Source: Clostridium sp. UBA4108 (GTDB lineage: Bacteria; Bacillota; Clostridia; Clostridiales; Clostridiaceae). Taken from it: DNA of 34,248 nt. The translations under genes and the position numbers were made by a program. Shown here piece after piece: positions 1 to 6,951 of this stretch (position 1 is its first letter; every line of letters begins with the position of its first letter). The notes under the pieces are model-generated. The model searched no databases, was not told the origin of the DNA, and saw only the letters and a program-made list of their open reading frames with translations. The stretch is from positions 71,535 to 105,782 of the forward strand of contig DFXM01000051.1 in NCBI GenBank assembly GCA_002381695.1, given 5' to 3'.

Positions 1-17
1 TGTTTTGTTTTATGGTA

Positions 18-1268
18 TTATTTTTTTTCTACCTTAGATACTAATGTGTTTTTAAGATATTTAACGGCTTTATCGCAGACTAATCCATTTCTGGACATAT
101 CATCTAATATTTGAAATGCTTCGTACATATACATTCCCTTTCTATAAGGTCTGTCCTCAGTTAGGGCTTGATATATATCACAAACTCCAATTATTCTACT
201 CTCTTCACAAATATCATCACTTTTAAGTCTTCTAGGATATCCAAAGCCGTTTAGTTTCTCATGGTGATTAGATGCCCAGTCACTAATATCTTTTATATTA
301 CTAATTCTATCTAAAATTAATTTTGTATAATAAGGATGAGACTTTATTATAGAGAATTCTTCATCTGTTAGCTTTCCATTTTTATCTAATATCTCTGTAG
401 GTATAGCTAACTTGCCAATATCATGTAAAAGTCCAGATATCTTCATTTTTATGCATTTATCGTCATCATAATTTAAATATTTTGACACATCATAGGCTAA
501 ATTAGCTATGTCTCTTGAATGTCGTGCAGTAAAACTACTTTTATTATCTATTATAGTAGCAAATGTTTCTGCAATAGTTTCAAATTCCTTTAAGGAAAGA
601 AATCTATCATTAATAGGAGCTATGTTTTCTAATAAAAAATTTCTGTATGAAACATTATAAAGATTGAACCAAAAACTATCAGTATTAGCTATATTTAAGA
701 AAGCATCCACAATTTTGGGATTAAATAATATTTCACTTTGCGATTTTACCCAGTTAATAATGTTATCCTTTTCAGGGTAAAGCTGTAAATTAGAATCATA
801 TTTAACTTCTATTAAATCAGCTAATCTTATTATTTGGCTTTCAAAAGGAGTTAGGTAGCTTTTAAGCTTCATACAACCAGTACCATTATAATTTTCATGG
901 TGATATAGAATAATATCATAAACTTGTATAAGAGAAGGAGTTTGTTGAATCATACGAGCCCCTTCAATACAATGTTTTTTAATATATTCACTTGAATTAT
1001 GGACTTTATCTAACATGTTTTGTGCCCCTATGTCATGAAGCATAGAAGCGACATATAAATTGTAATAACTATCCTCACTTAGATTCAATACTCTACCCAA
1101 CTCAAGAGCTATATAGGTTGTACACTGAGAGTGGTGTGAGTATTTATGCATTGAAAAGTTAACCTCTGATACATGTTCAACCACATGGATATCTTTCATG
1201 AAATTATTTTCTGCTAAATCTAAGGAGATAGATAGAGCCATAACGATTTTACTAAGACTTATACTCAT
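18..1268 (-). CDS. HD-GYP domain protein with two HD modules (probable c-di-GMP phosphodiesterase or related signalling hydrolase)
   Basis: The product is 416 residues. Its C-terminal half is a standard HD-GYP domain: LLHDIGKLAIP near residues 281-290, HHEKLNGFGYP at 335-345, and DIYQALTEDRPYR at about 364-376. These residues bind a di- or tri-metal centre in HD-GYP enzymes, which hydrolyse cyclic di-GMP or related cyclic dinucleotides. The N-terminal half is a second, weaker HD module (MLHDIGAQ near 76-83, HHENYNGTGC near 123-132) in which the GYP signature is replaced. There is no membrane segment or receiver domain, so it is probably a cytoplasmic enzyme. The ATG is preceded by GGAGGATAAT. 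It is transcribed away from the CBS gene on its right. Family assignment is secure; the substrate is inferred. Confidence 0.88.
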   Translation of the reverse strand: MSISLSKIVMALSISLDLAENNFMKDIHVVEHVSEVNFSMHKYSHHSQCTTYIALELGRVLNLSEDSYYNLYVASMLHDIGAQNMLDKVHNSSEYIKKHCIEGARMIQQTPSLIQVYDIILYHHENYNGTGCMKLKSYLTPFESQIIRLADLIEVKYDSNLQLYPEKDNIINWVKSQSEILFNPKIVDAFLNIANTDSFWFNLYNVSYRNFLLENIAPINDRFLSLKEFETIAETFATIIDNKSSFTARHSRDIANLAYDVSKYLNYDDDKCIKMKISGLLHDIGKLAIPTEILDKNGKLTDEEFSIIKSHPYYTKLILDRISNIKDISDWASNHHEKLNGFGYPRRLKSDDICEESRIIGVCDIYQALTEDRPYRKGMYMYEAFQILDDMSRNGLVCDKAVKYLKNTLVSKVEKK

Positions 1269-1440
1269 ATTATCCTCCCAAAATTTATAAACTATATAAA
1301 TTTAGTAACATTATATCATATTCATTACATATTAATATAAGAATATATGGAAAATTATTTTATACAAATATAATTAATATATTATTTTTAAAAAATAAAG
1401 TATAATATACATATAAATGGATTTGAAAAGGGGGATAAAT

Positions 1441-2061
1441 ATGTTTGTAAGAAATTTAATGTTACCAAAAGAAAAATTAGTTACAATAGTACCAAAAGCT
1501 ACCATAGGTGATGCACTAAGTTTAATGGAAAAAAACGGGTTTTTATCCATACCAGTAGCGGAAGGTGATAAATTCTACGGCTGCATATCTAAAGAGCAAG
1601 TATATACGTATTACTATGAAAAATGTATAGAAAGAAATTGTTTACTATCAGACTTTTTAGTTGAAAACGTTATGAGAACAGATGTACCAGTAATAGATCC
1701 ATTAGAACAAGTAGAAGAGGCAGCTCATTTCTTAGAAACTAAAAATATTTCATTTGTAGCTGTAGTGGATAAAAAAGGAGAATTAAAGGGAATTGTTACA
1801 CACTATGCTATATTCCATCAGTTCACAGAAGTATTTGGATTAAATAGAGGAAATCGTTTAGCTGTTATAGCATATGATATTCCAGGACAGATATCAAAAT
1901 TATCTAAAATAATAACGGACAATAATGGACATATAATTAGTTTTGTAGTTGTAGACCCTAAGAGCATAACAGAGGTAAAAGAAATAGTTGTTAGGCTAAA
2001 AACCGATAGTATGGATCAGATTATAGAAAAAATTAAAGCAGCAGGATTTAAAGTACAATAA
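1441..2061 (+). CDS. CBS-CBS-ACT domain protein (AcuB-like)
   Basis: The product is about 206 residues with two CBS motifs (roughly residues 3-60 and 78-132) followed by a C-terminal ACT-like domain (about 137-205, containing the AYDIPGQISKLSKII stretch). CBS pairs usually bind adenosyl ligands and ACT domains bind amino acids, so this is probably a small ligand-sensing regulator; what it controls is not visible here. I use the ATG at 1441, which follows GGGGGATAA at good distance and gives the usual MFVRNLM start; an in-frame ATG at 1417 lacks a ribosome binding site. A TATAAT at 1401-1406 is a plausible -10. The architecture resembles AcuB-type proteins, but there is no acetoin gene nearby. 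Confidence 0.82.
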   Translation: MFVRNLMLPKEKLVTIVPKATIGDALSLMEKNGFLSIPVAEGDKFYGCISKEQVYTYYYEKCIERNCLLSDFLVENVMRTDVPVIDPLEQVEEAAHFLETKNISFVAVVDKKGELKGIVTHYAIFHQFTEVFGLNRGNRLAVIAYDIPGQISKLSKIITDNNGHIISFVVVDPKSITEVKEIVVRLKTDSMDQIIEKIKAAGFKVQ

Positions 2062-2092
2062 TTACTTTGGAATAATTTATATAAACCAATTA

Positions 2093-2134
2093 TTAACGGC
2101 CACATAAATTGCATTTTATTTATGTGGTTGTTAA
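2093..2134. terminator. stable hairpin after the CBS-ACT gene
   Basis: A stem of about 17 bp (TTAACGGCCACATAAAT pairing with ATTTATGTGGTTGTTAA, two G-T wobbles) surrounds an 8-nt loop. It lies 32 bp after the CBS-ACT stop. The downstream flank is A-rich rather than T-rich, so intrinsic termination is uncertain; it may instead protect an mRNA end. Confidence 0.45.
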
Positions 2135-2226
2135 TAAAAAATTTATTTAAACATAGTAGAAATTAAGAGTTTTATATAATATACTAGTTTATAAATCATA
2201 AGCATTAAAATTATTAATGTTAGGAG

Positions 2227-2802
2227 ATGGTTAAAATTAGTGATGTAATAGATTTTAATGAGTTAAAGAATAAAGCTACAGATAAAGATATAGATAAGTT
2301 TGAAGAATATATATATTCAATGTATTATACTATGTCTCAAGGTAAATTATCTATGGCTGAAATGAGTAGAAAGATACAGAAGTATATGTTAGACAATAAC
2401 ATATCTCAAGAGAAGTTTATGAATATACAAAAAAAACTTATGGAGAGATATGGTTTTTCTATGGATGATATAGAAAAAGAAATGAGTAATTTAGGTATTG
2501 ATAATAACAGTGTGCTTGGAAGCATCGGTAAGGATTATGAAGGTGTAAGGAAGGCTATTGGATTTCAAGAGAAGTATAATGCTAGAATGAGTACTAAAAC
2601 TATAAACACATATAGCATTAGCAATGACAAAAACAGCTTAGAGATAATACTTCAAGATGAAAATGTAATATTAAAAAGTTTTAAGAAAATTGACTTAACG
2701 GATAATGAGTTAAATGAATTTCTGTGTTCTTATAAAAAAATAGTAAAAGAAAAAATGCTTAACATATCTATTTGTGAGAATGCTTCAACTTATCTTTATT
2801 AA
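2227..2802 (+). CDS. DUF3867-like clostridial protein of unknown function
   Basis: The product is a soluble, charged protein of 191 residues with no signal peptide or membrane segment. The IDFNELKNKA start, the central NISQEKFMNIQKKLMERYGF block and the NELNEFLCSYKK / SICEN tail resemble, from memory, the clostridial DUF3867 family; no function is known to me. The start is odd: AGGAG (2222-2226) directly abuts the ATG at 2227, and an in-frame TAG at 2221-2223 excludes a start further upstream. The next candidate with proper spacing is an ATT at 2236, nine bases from the AGGAG. Long inverted arms (GTTGAAA / TTTCAAC, about 2817-2872) follow the stop codon. Confidence 0.7.
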   Translation: MVKISDVIDFNELKNKATDKDIDKFEEYIYSMYYTMSQGKLSMAEMSRKIQKYMLDNNISQEKFMNIQKKLMERYGFSMDDIEKEMSNLGIDNNSVLGSIGKDYEGVRKAIGFQEKYNARMSTKTINTYSISNDKNSLEIILQDENVILKSFKKIDLTDNELNEFLCSYKKIVKEKMLNISICENASTYLY

Positions 2803-2913
2803 TAGCTTTCCCAGGTTGAAAATGAATAGTGTATTATTAAAAATATTAATGATAGACTAATTCACTTTCAACAATGGTTTTTAATATTTTATTGGCAAAT
2901 AAAATAAAAACTA

Positions 2914-2942
2914 TTGATTTTATTACGTATATATTATATAAT
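2914..2942 (+). promoter_or_regulatory. sigma-A-type promoter of tRNA-Trp
   Basis: TTGATT at 2914-2919 and a perfect TATAAT at 2937-2942 are separated by exactly 17 bp. The expected transcript start, near 2949, is a few bases before the mature tRNA 5' end at 2957. Confidence 0.7.
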
Positions 2943-2956
2943 AGGTTTTGTTACGA

Positions 2957-3032
2957 AGGGGTATAGCTCAATTGGTAGAGTAGCGGTCTCCAAAACCGTT
3001 GGTTCCGGGTTCAAGTCCTCGTGCCCCTGCCA
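2957..3032 (+). tRNA. tRNA-Trp (anticodon CCA), CCA end encoded
   Basis: The cloverleaf is complete. The acceptor AGGGGTA pairs with TGCCCCT, the D stem GCTC with GAGT, and the anticodon stem GCGGT with ACCGT around loop CTCCAAA (anticodon CCA at 2990-2992). The T loop is TTCAAGT, the discriminator is G, and CCA is encoded at 3030-3032. The T stem is unusual: CCGGG against CCTCG leaves a C-C mismatch at positions 50 and 64 and a G-U pair at 51-63. It is a single-gene unit with its own promoter and terminator. Confidence 0.95.
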
Positions 3033-3038
3033 TAGAAA

Positions 3039-3070
3039 CTCAGTAAACTTAAGTGTTTACTGAGCTTTTT
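3039..3070 (+). terminator. intrinsic terminator of tRNA-Trp
   Basis: A perfect 10-bp stem, CTCAGTAAAC (3039-3048) with GTTTACTGAG (3055-3064), has a 6-nt loop and is followed by CTTTTT. It starts 7 bp after the tRNA CCA end. Confidence 0.88.
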
Positions 3071-3399
3071 GTTTTATCATAGAATGAGTGATTTTTGATG
3101 TGTTGGTTGTATTTTGGTTGTCTAACTGAACACTTATAAAAAATCACTTATTTTTTTATAAGAATTTTGAAGCTTTCGAAACCTCTTTACGTTGCATATT
3201 TAGAAAAGCAAGAGTAAAGCACTCATTATCATAGCTCATATAGACATGATCAATGAACTAAGTATATTGGTATTTGGGATATATGGATTAAAACTAGATG
3301 CAGTATAACAATGGTAAAATGTTGGAGTTATCATAGTATTTTAAACATGAGATAATGATAGTATGGAAAGCTGAAATTAGACATAACCCACTCCAAAGA
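3071..3399. other. gene-free stretch after tRNA-Trp, possible decayed DNA
   Basis: I see no intact gene. On the minus strand an open run of about 34 codons between in-frame stops reads in part DHVYMSYDNECF and ends VSKASKFL (about 3166-3270). Further minus-strand open sequence continues toward the tRNA. This resembles the worn 3' end of a gene facing the tRNA, as integrase genes often do, but I cannot identify the family. It is followed by an orphan terminator at 3400. Confidence 0.3.
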
Positions 3400-3430
3400 G
3401 GCACTTAGGAAACTAGGTGCCTTTTATTTT
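3400..3430 (+). terminator. orphan intrinsic terminator
   Basis: GGCACTTAG (3400-3408) pairs with CTAGGTGCC (3413-3421), with one T-G wobble, a GAAA tetraloop, and then TTTTATTTTAT. No recognisable gene lies directly upstream on the plus strand, so it may be left over from a lost gene or may insulate the Spo0E-like gene that follows. Confidence 0.75.
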
Positions 3431-3492
3431 ATCTCAAATTTTCCATAATATACCTCAGCGCGATTATAATAAAGAGCGAAAGGAGGGTTATT

Positions 3493-3663
3493 ATGGAAAG
3501 CGTTGAAGAAATGTACAGAAAAATTTATAACTTAAGACAAGCACTGCAAGAACTTATTAAACAAAAAGAAGATTTAGCAGATCCTATAGTTGTTGCAGCT
3601 AGTCAAGAGCTTGACGTAGTTCTTAATGAGTATAATAATTTACTTAGAGAACTGAACAAGTAA
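3493..3663 (+). CDS. Spo0E-like aspartyl-phosphate phosphatase (56 aa)
   Basis: This short gene encodes 56 residues, starting MESVEEMYRKIYNLRQAL and containing the family signature SQELDVVLNEYNNLL at about residues 38-51. Spo0E-family proteins are small helical hairpins that dephosphorylate phosphorylated Spo0A (or act in related phosphorelays) and so delay sporulation. The SQ-x-LD-xx-LNEY signature holds the residues that contact the response regulator. The AAAGGAGGG at 3479-3487 is an excellent ribosome binding site. A TATAAT at 3465-3470 just upstream would give a very short leader. The gene is isolated between terminators at 3400 and 3673. The family is clear; the target is inferred. Confidence 0.85.
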   Translation: MESVEEMYRKIYNLRQALQELIKQKEDLADPIVVAASQELDVVLNEYNNLLRELNK

Positions 3664-3672
3664 TGCCAAATG

Positions 3673-3700
3673 GGGAGGAATTTAATATAATTCCTCCCTT
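3673..3700 (+). terminator. terminator of the Spo0E-like gene
   Basis: A perfect 10-bp stem, GGGAGGAATT (3673-3682) with AATTCCTCCC (3689-3698), begins 10 bp after the stop codon. The T tail is short (TTCTAATT). Confidence 0.75.
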
Positions 3701-3914
3701 CTAATTATACATACAAAACAAAGCAAGATAAGAACAAGATATTAAGACATAGCCCTAAATATTCCACCCATAGAAGATACTTAGTGTAAAAGCTAAGTGG
3801 TTAGAGTATAATTTTAGTTGGCAATAGATAATAAAAAATAAACTAAGGAATTGCTGCATAGTTATATATAGGAATATATAAAATCTTGAAATAGGTACAA
3901 TTCATTACGATAAA
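3701..3914. other. gene-free stretch
   Basis: I see no open frame with a ribosome binding site and no recognisable RNA. It lies between two terminators, so a short non-coding transcript ending at the 3915 terminator is possible, but no clear promoter was found. Confidence 0.3.
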
Positions 3915-3948
3915 AATAGAGGGCTTGATAAAGTCCTCTATTTTTTAT
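3915..3948 (+). terminator. intrinsic terminator without an obvious upstream gene
   Basis: AATAGAGGGCTT (3915-3926) pairs with AAGTCCTCTATT (3931-3942), with one G-T wobble, a GATA loop and a T-rich tail (TTTTTTATTT). Nothing recognisable precedes it. It isolates the LexA-box gene that follows. Confidence 0.8.
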
Positions 3949-3955
3949 TTAAATA

Positions 3956-4009
3956 TTTACAATTTTATGGATACATAGTAGAATAGATACAAGAACATAT
4001 GTTCTTGTA
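3956..4009 (+). promoter_or_regulatory. promoter with a LexA (SOS box)-type operator at the start site
   Basis: TTTACA (3956-3961) and TAGAAT (3979-3984), 17 bp apart, form a good promoter with an expected start near 3991. Exactly there lies a perfect 22-bp palindrome (3988-4009) whose core is GAACATATGTTC (3993-4004). Gram-positive LexA boxes have the form CGAAC-N4-GTTCG, so the core matches while the outer C/G are A/T here. A repressor bound at this position would block transcription. The operator assignment is inferred from sequence only. Confidence 0.65.
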
Positions 4010-4036
4010 CAACTGATTTAGATAGGAGATATTACT

Positions 4037-4381
4037 ATGAAATTATTTAAAGGAATCCCATGTGTATACTCTTGTAGAGATGAAAAGATAGAATATGAGT
4101 GCAGTGCACTTTCAAGAAATAATTCTATGAGCTTTGCAATAGAAGCTGTAGAGGAGCAATTACTGTTAAATGAAGAAATATTAAAAAAAGCATTATCTAA
4201 AGAAGAAAATCTTGAAACAGATGGAGTATATATGTATATGTCTAATTGGAGCATAATACCAGTAAAGAGTAAAGTTCATATAACTATACTTCCAGAAGTA
4301 ACTAATTTCTATGCTACAAATCTAAATATAAGTATAGGTATTAAAAATGCTGATTTAAATAAAATATTAGATATAAAATAA
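4037..4381 (+). CDS. uncharacterised 114-aa protein, probably SOS-controlled
   Basis: I do not recognise this protein. It is 114 residues, mostly soluble in character, with no signal peptide, membrane helix or known motif. It starts MKLFKGIPCVYSC and has two cysteines near residues 9 and 13, an acidic helical middle (about 34-60) and a strand-rich C-terminal half. The ATG follows TAGGAGATATTACT. It is monocistronic: a terminator lies before it, a promoter with a LexA-type palindrome drives it, and the following stretch has only a weak hairpin (GTAGT/ACTAC near 4392-4416). The operator suggests a role in the DNA-damage response, in a mobile-element remnant, or as a bacteriocin or toxin-like product; these are guesses from context. 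Confidence 0.7.
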   Translation: MKLFKGIPCVYSCRDEKIEYECSALSRNNSMSFAIEAVEEQLLLNEEILKKALSKEENLETDGVYMYMSNWSIIPVKSKVHITILPEVTNFYATNLNISIGIKNADLNKILDIK

Positions 4382-4453
4382 TAGCAAAAAAGTAGTCCCA
4401 TTACGAAACTACCTTTTCACTATTCGAAACAACTACATGATAACATATAATAA

Positions 4454-4603
4454 TGTAAATGTATACAAAGAAAATTATATTCATCTATAAATAATGTAAT
4501 GATTACTATTGGTTCATCTGTAATAGATGATAAATACTATCTATATTATTCAGCGAGGGATAGAAAAAGAAAATGGAGAATAGGATTAAGTGTTGGAGCG
4601 TAG
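4454..4603 (+). pseudogene. short gene relic, possibly from a glycosidase-like beta-propeller protein
   Basis: An open stretch of about 50 codons ends at TAG 4601-4603 and includes IGSSVIDDKYYLYYSARD followed by KWRIGLSVG. The pattern of a displayed-sample YYLYYSA strand followed by RWRIGLA-like residues resembles blades of GH43/GH32-type five-bladed propeller glycosidases. It has no convincing start or ribosome binding site and is far too short, so I read it as a relic. It lies in the gene-poor region after tRNA-Trp. The family guess is weak. The rest of 4382-4679 holds nothing I can identify apart from the dsdA ribosome binding site. Confidence 0.35.
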
Positions 4604-4679
4604 ATGATATGGAGAAATTAATGTTAATATAGTAAGATTAAGTTAGTAAGTATAGTTCTTATATGAGGGGGTTATAGGT

Positions 4680-5993
4680 ATGAGAAGAGAGTTGAATTAC
4701 TATATTCAGAAGTATGAGATAATAGAGGATATGATAAAATATAAACCTCTATTTTGGGAAAATCCTAAGATAGAAGAATATCTAAAATGCAAGGATAATA
4801 TGCCGTTTACTCTAGAGGATATGACTGAAGCAGAATGTAGACTAAAGAAGTTTTCTACCTTTTTAATGAATGAATTTCCGGAGTTGAAGAATACAGGGGG
4901 AATCATAGAATCACCATTGAAAGAAATTGAAAATATGAAGGAGTATTTTCGTAAAGATTTAGGCATTAATATTAATGGAACTCTTCTTATGAAGTGTGAC
5001 AGTGAATTAAAGGTTGCAGGATCTATAAAAGCACGAGGAGGAATTTATGAAGTATTAAAGCATGCTGAAACTCTGGCCTTAGAAAATGGAATTATAGACG
5101 ATAATAGCAAATATGAAATATTTGGAACTGAAAAAATCAAGAATTTTCTTTCAGGTTACAAGGTAGAAGTTGGTTCTACAGGAAATTTGGGATTGAGCAT
5201 AGGAATTATGTCTGCGGCTATGGGTTTTAAGGCAATAATTCACATGTCTCAAGAAGCGAAACAGTGGAAAAAGGATTTATTAAGAAGCAAAGGTGTAGAG
5301 GTTAGAGAGTATAGCTCTGATTTTACGAAAGCTGTAGAAGAGGGAAGGAAAAGTTCCCTAGAGGACCCTAAGAGTTATTTTGTAGATGATGAAAAGTCTA
5401 AAGACTTGTTTATGGGATATGCAGTGGCTGCTTTTAGACTTAAAGAGCAATTAGATAATCTTAATGTAATAGTAGATAAAACACATCCACTAATTGTATA
5501 TCTTCCTTCTGGTGTTGGTGGAGGTCCAGGAGGAATAACTTTTGGACTTAAAGCAATATATGGAGATAATGTTAGATGTTATTTTGGAGAGCCTACTCAT
5601 GCACCAGCTATGATGTTAGGGCTGATTACAGGCGAACATGATGAAATCAAAGTTCAGGATTTAGGAATAGATAATATAACAGAAGCAGATGGACTTGCAG
5701 TGGGGTGCCCTTCAGCCTTAGTAAGTAAATTTATAGGTCCATGGATAAGTGGATGTTATACGGTAGAAGATTCAGAACTCTATCCTATTTTAAAAGAGTT
5801 AAAGGATAGAGAAGGATTAATAATAGAACCATCATCAGCAGCAGCATTTTTAGGATTGAAGAGAATGGCAGAAAACCATATAGAAGATATAAACATAGAA
5901 GGTGCAACTCATATAGCATGGGCAACAGGAGGATTATTCTTGCCTAAAGAGATGTTTGAGGAATACTATATTAAAGGGAATAATAAGAAATAG
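4680..5993 (+). CDS. dsdA: D-serine dehydratase (D-serine ammonia-lyase)
   Basis: This PLP enzyme converts D-serine to pyruvate and ammonia, detoxifying D-serine and using it as carbon and nitrogen. The product is 437 residues, the usual length for DsdA. The Schiff-base lysine is in GSIKARGGIYEV (Lys at about 117). The substrate loop STGNLGLSIG lies near 166-175 and the glycine-rich phosphate-binding loop GVGGGPGG near 278-285. A C-terminal serine-rich motif (IEPSSAAAFLG) is also typical. The ATG follows GAGGGGGTTATAGGT. It is monocistronic with no dsdC or dsdX neighbour. Its likely terminator lies inside the convergent GIY-YIG gene at 6108-6137. Confidence 0.93.
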   Translation: MRRELNYYIQKYEIIEDMIKYKPLFWENPKIEEYLKCKDNMPFTLEDMTEAECRLKKFSTFLMNEFPELKNTGGIIESPLKEIENMKEYFRKDLGININGTLLMKCDSELKVAGSIKARGGIYEVLKHAETLALENGIIDDNSKYEIFGTEKIKNFLSGYKVEVGSTGNLGLSIGIMSAAMGFKAIIHMSQEAKQWKKDLLRSKGVEVREYSSDFTKAVEEGRKSSLEDPKSYFVDDEKSKDLFMGYAVAAFRLKEQLDNLNVIVDKTHPLIVYLPSGVGGGPGGITFGLKAIYGDNVRCYFGEPTHAPAMMLGLITGEHDEIKVQDLGIDNITEADGLAVGCPSALVSKFIGPWISGCYTVEDSELYPILKELKDREGLIIEPSSAAAFLGLKRMAENHIEDINIEGATHIAWATGGLFLPKEMFEEYYIKGNNKK

Positions 5994-6009
5994 TAAAAAT
6001 ATATAACTA

Positions 6010-6060
6010 GAGTGAGAACTTATATAAAGTATACACAGATTAACTTATACACTCTCACTC
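6010..6060. repeat. inverted repeat between convergent genes
   Basis: GAGTGAGA (6010-6017) is complementary to TCTCACTC (6053-6060), with inner complementary arms GTATA and TATAC. It forms a hairpin between dsdA and the convergent GIY-YIG gene, but without a T tract on either strand. Confidence 0.45.
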
Positions 6061-6084
6061 CCTACGAAATTGATATTTCAGATT

Positions 6085-6330
6085 CTAAAGTAGAATATTT
6101 ATAAGAGAAAGCTTTTCGGTTCTGGAAAGCTTTTTTATTTCGTGCTCTCTTTTAAGAGCGGAGGACTTGTCCTGGAATTTTTCATGATAAATTATTTCTA
6201 CAGGTAATCTACCTCGAGTATATTTAGCGCCCTTTCCATTATTATGAGTTAAGAGTCTTTTTTCCAAGTCATTAGTCCAACCAGTATATAAGGTATTATC
6301 GCTACATTTTAGAATATATACATAACACAT
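6085..6330 (-). CDS. GIY-YIG nuclease-fold protein (UPF0213/YhbQ-YazA type)
   Basis: This 81-residue protein consists only of a GIY-YIG domain. YVYILKCSDNTLYTGWTNDLEKRL (residues 3-26) holds the paired tyrosine motifs and the conserved arginine. It continues with the characteristic H-N-x-GKGAKYTRGR and LPVEIIYHE blocks and the ALKREHEIKKLSR helix carrying the catalytic-type glutamate. Single-domain members of this group are small predicted nucleases of poorly known role. The ATG is preceded by GAAAGGACTTAACTC. It is convergent with dsdA, and its 3' end overlaps dsdA's presumed terminator. Confidence 0.9.
   Translation of the reverse strand: MCYVYILKCSDNTLYTGWTNDLEKRLLTHNNGKGAKYTRGRLPVEIIYHEKFQDKSSALKREHEIKKLSRTEKLSLINILL
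6108..6137 (+). terminator. plus-strand terminator for dsdA inside the convergent gene
   Basis: AAAGCTTTTC (6108-6117) pairs with GGAAAGCTTT (6124-6133), with one wobble and a 6-nt loop, followed by a run of six T on the plus strand. It lies 115 bp after dsdA, within the last codons of the opposite-strand GIY-YIG gene. Confidence 0.7.
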
Positions 6331-6559
6331 GAGTTAAGTCCTTTCATTAATTAAAATATACTTATCATAATACATATATTTATATATGGTTAAAAATATA
6401 TAAATATATAGTGTTTATCATGAATTAAAAATATTTGTAAATTAGAATAAATTTAGATTTGTAAAACCATTTTGTATCCTACATTATAAATTTAAAAGTA
6501 AACAAGTTATAGTATAAGTATAGTATAAATGCTAATATATTGATAATAAAAATTTTCCG

Positions 6560-6588
6560 TTGAAATAAGTTATTGGTTAGTATATAAT
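6560..6588 (+). promoter_or_regulatory. promoter of the cobalamin biosynthesis operon
   Basis: TTGAAA (6560-6565) and TATAAT (6583-6588) are 17 bp apart, giving an expected start near 6595, about 28 nt before the riboswitch P1 helix. The stretch between the GIY-YIG start and this promoter (6331-6559) is A+T-rich and shows nothing else I can identify. Confidence 0.72.
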
Positions 6589-6622
6589 GAATAAGTAAAA
6601 TAGAATATATGTAGTTTTGGGT

Positions 6623-6806
6623 ACATTATGTTTAATAGGGAAAGTGGTTTAAATCCACTACAGCCCCCGCTACTGTAAACGGCGACGAATCTTATAAGTC
6701 ACTGGATTAATATCTGGGAAGACAAGATAAGGATGAACCGTGAGTCAGGAGACCTGCCTTAAAACTTGAAGCTAATACTTCGGAGGGAAGGTAAAATACA
6801 TAATGT
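6623..6806 (+). ncRNA. cobalamin (B12) riboswitch aptamer
   Basis: The conserved B12 box is present (AGTCAGGAGACCTGCC at 6743-6758), together with the upstream GGGAAAGTGG and the CCACTACAGCCCCCGCTACTGT core. A closing P1 helix is formed by ACATTATGT (6623-6631) and ACATAATGT (6798-6806). It precedes a terminator and cbiK, so high adenosylcobalamin should end transcription of the pathway that makes it. A further hairpin (GCATAAT/ATTATGC, 6814-6830) lies in the expression platform. Confidence 0.95.
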
Positions 6807-6863
6807 TGCTTCGGCATAATAAAATTATGCTAATAAATTATGTTTATAGTTAAAGATAACTTT

Positions 6864-6893
6864 AACCTCTACCTCTAATGGTAGAGGTTTTTT
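6864..6893 (+). terminator. riboswitch-controlled terminator
   Basis: A perfect 10-bp stem, AACCTCTACC (6864-6873) with GGTAGAGGTT (6880-6889), is followed by TTTTTT. It lies between the B12 aptamer and cbiK, where it acts as the expression platform of a B12-repressed operon. Confidence 0.9.
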
Positions 6894-6951
6894 ATTGGAA
6901 AAAATTGTTACGACCCCTGGGGTGGTTACATAATTTGGGAGGAGTTTGAAG

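Noticed and set aside
3247..3309. 20-codon frame after tRNA-Trp
   Set aside because: No ribosome binding site, no similarity, and length expected by chance.
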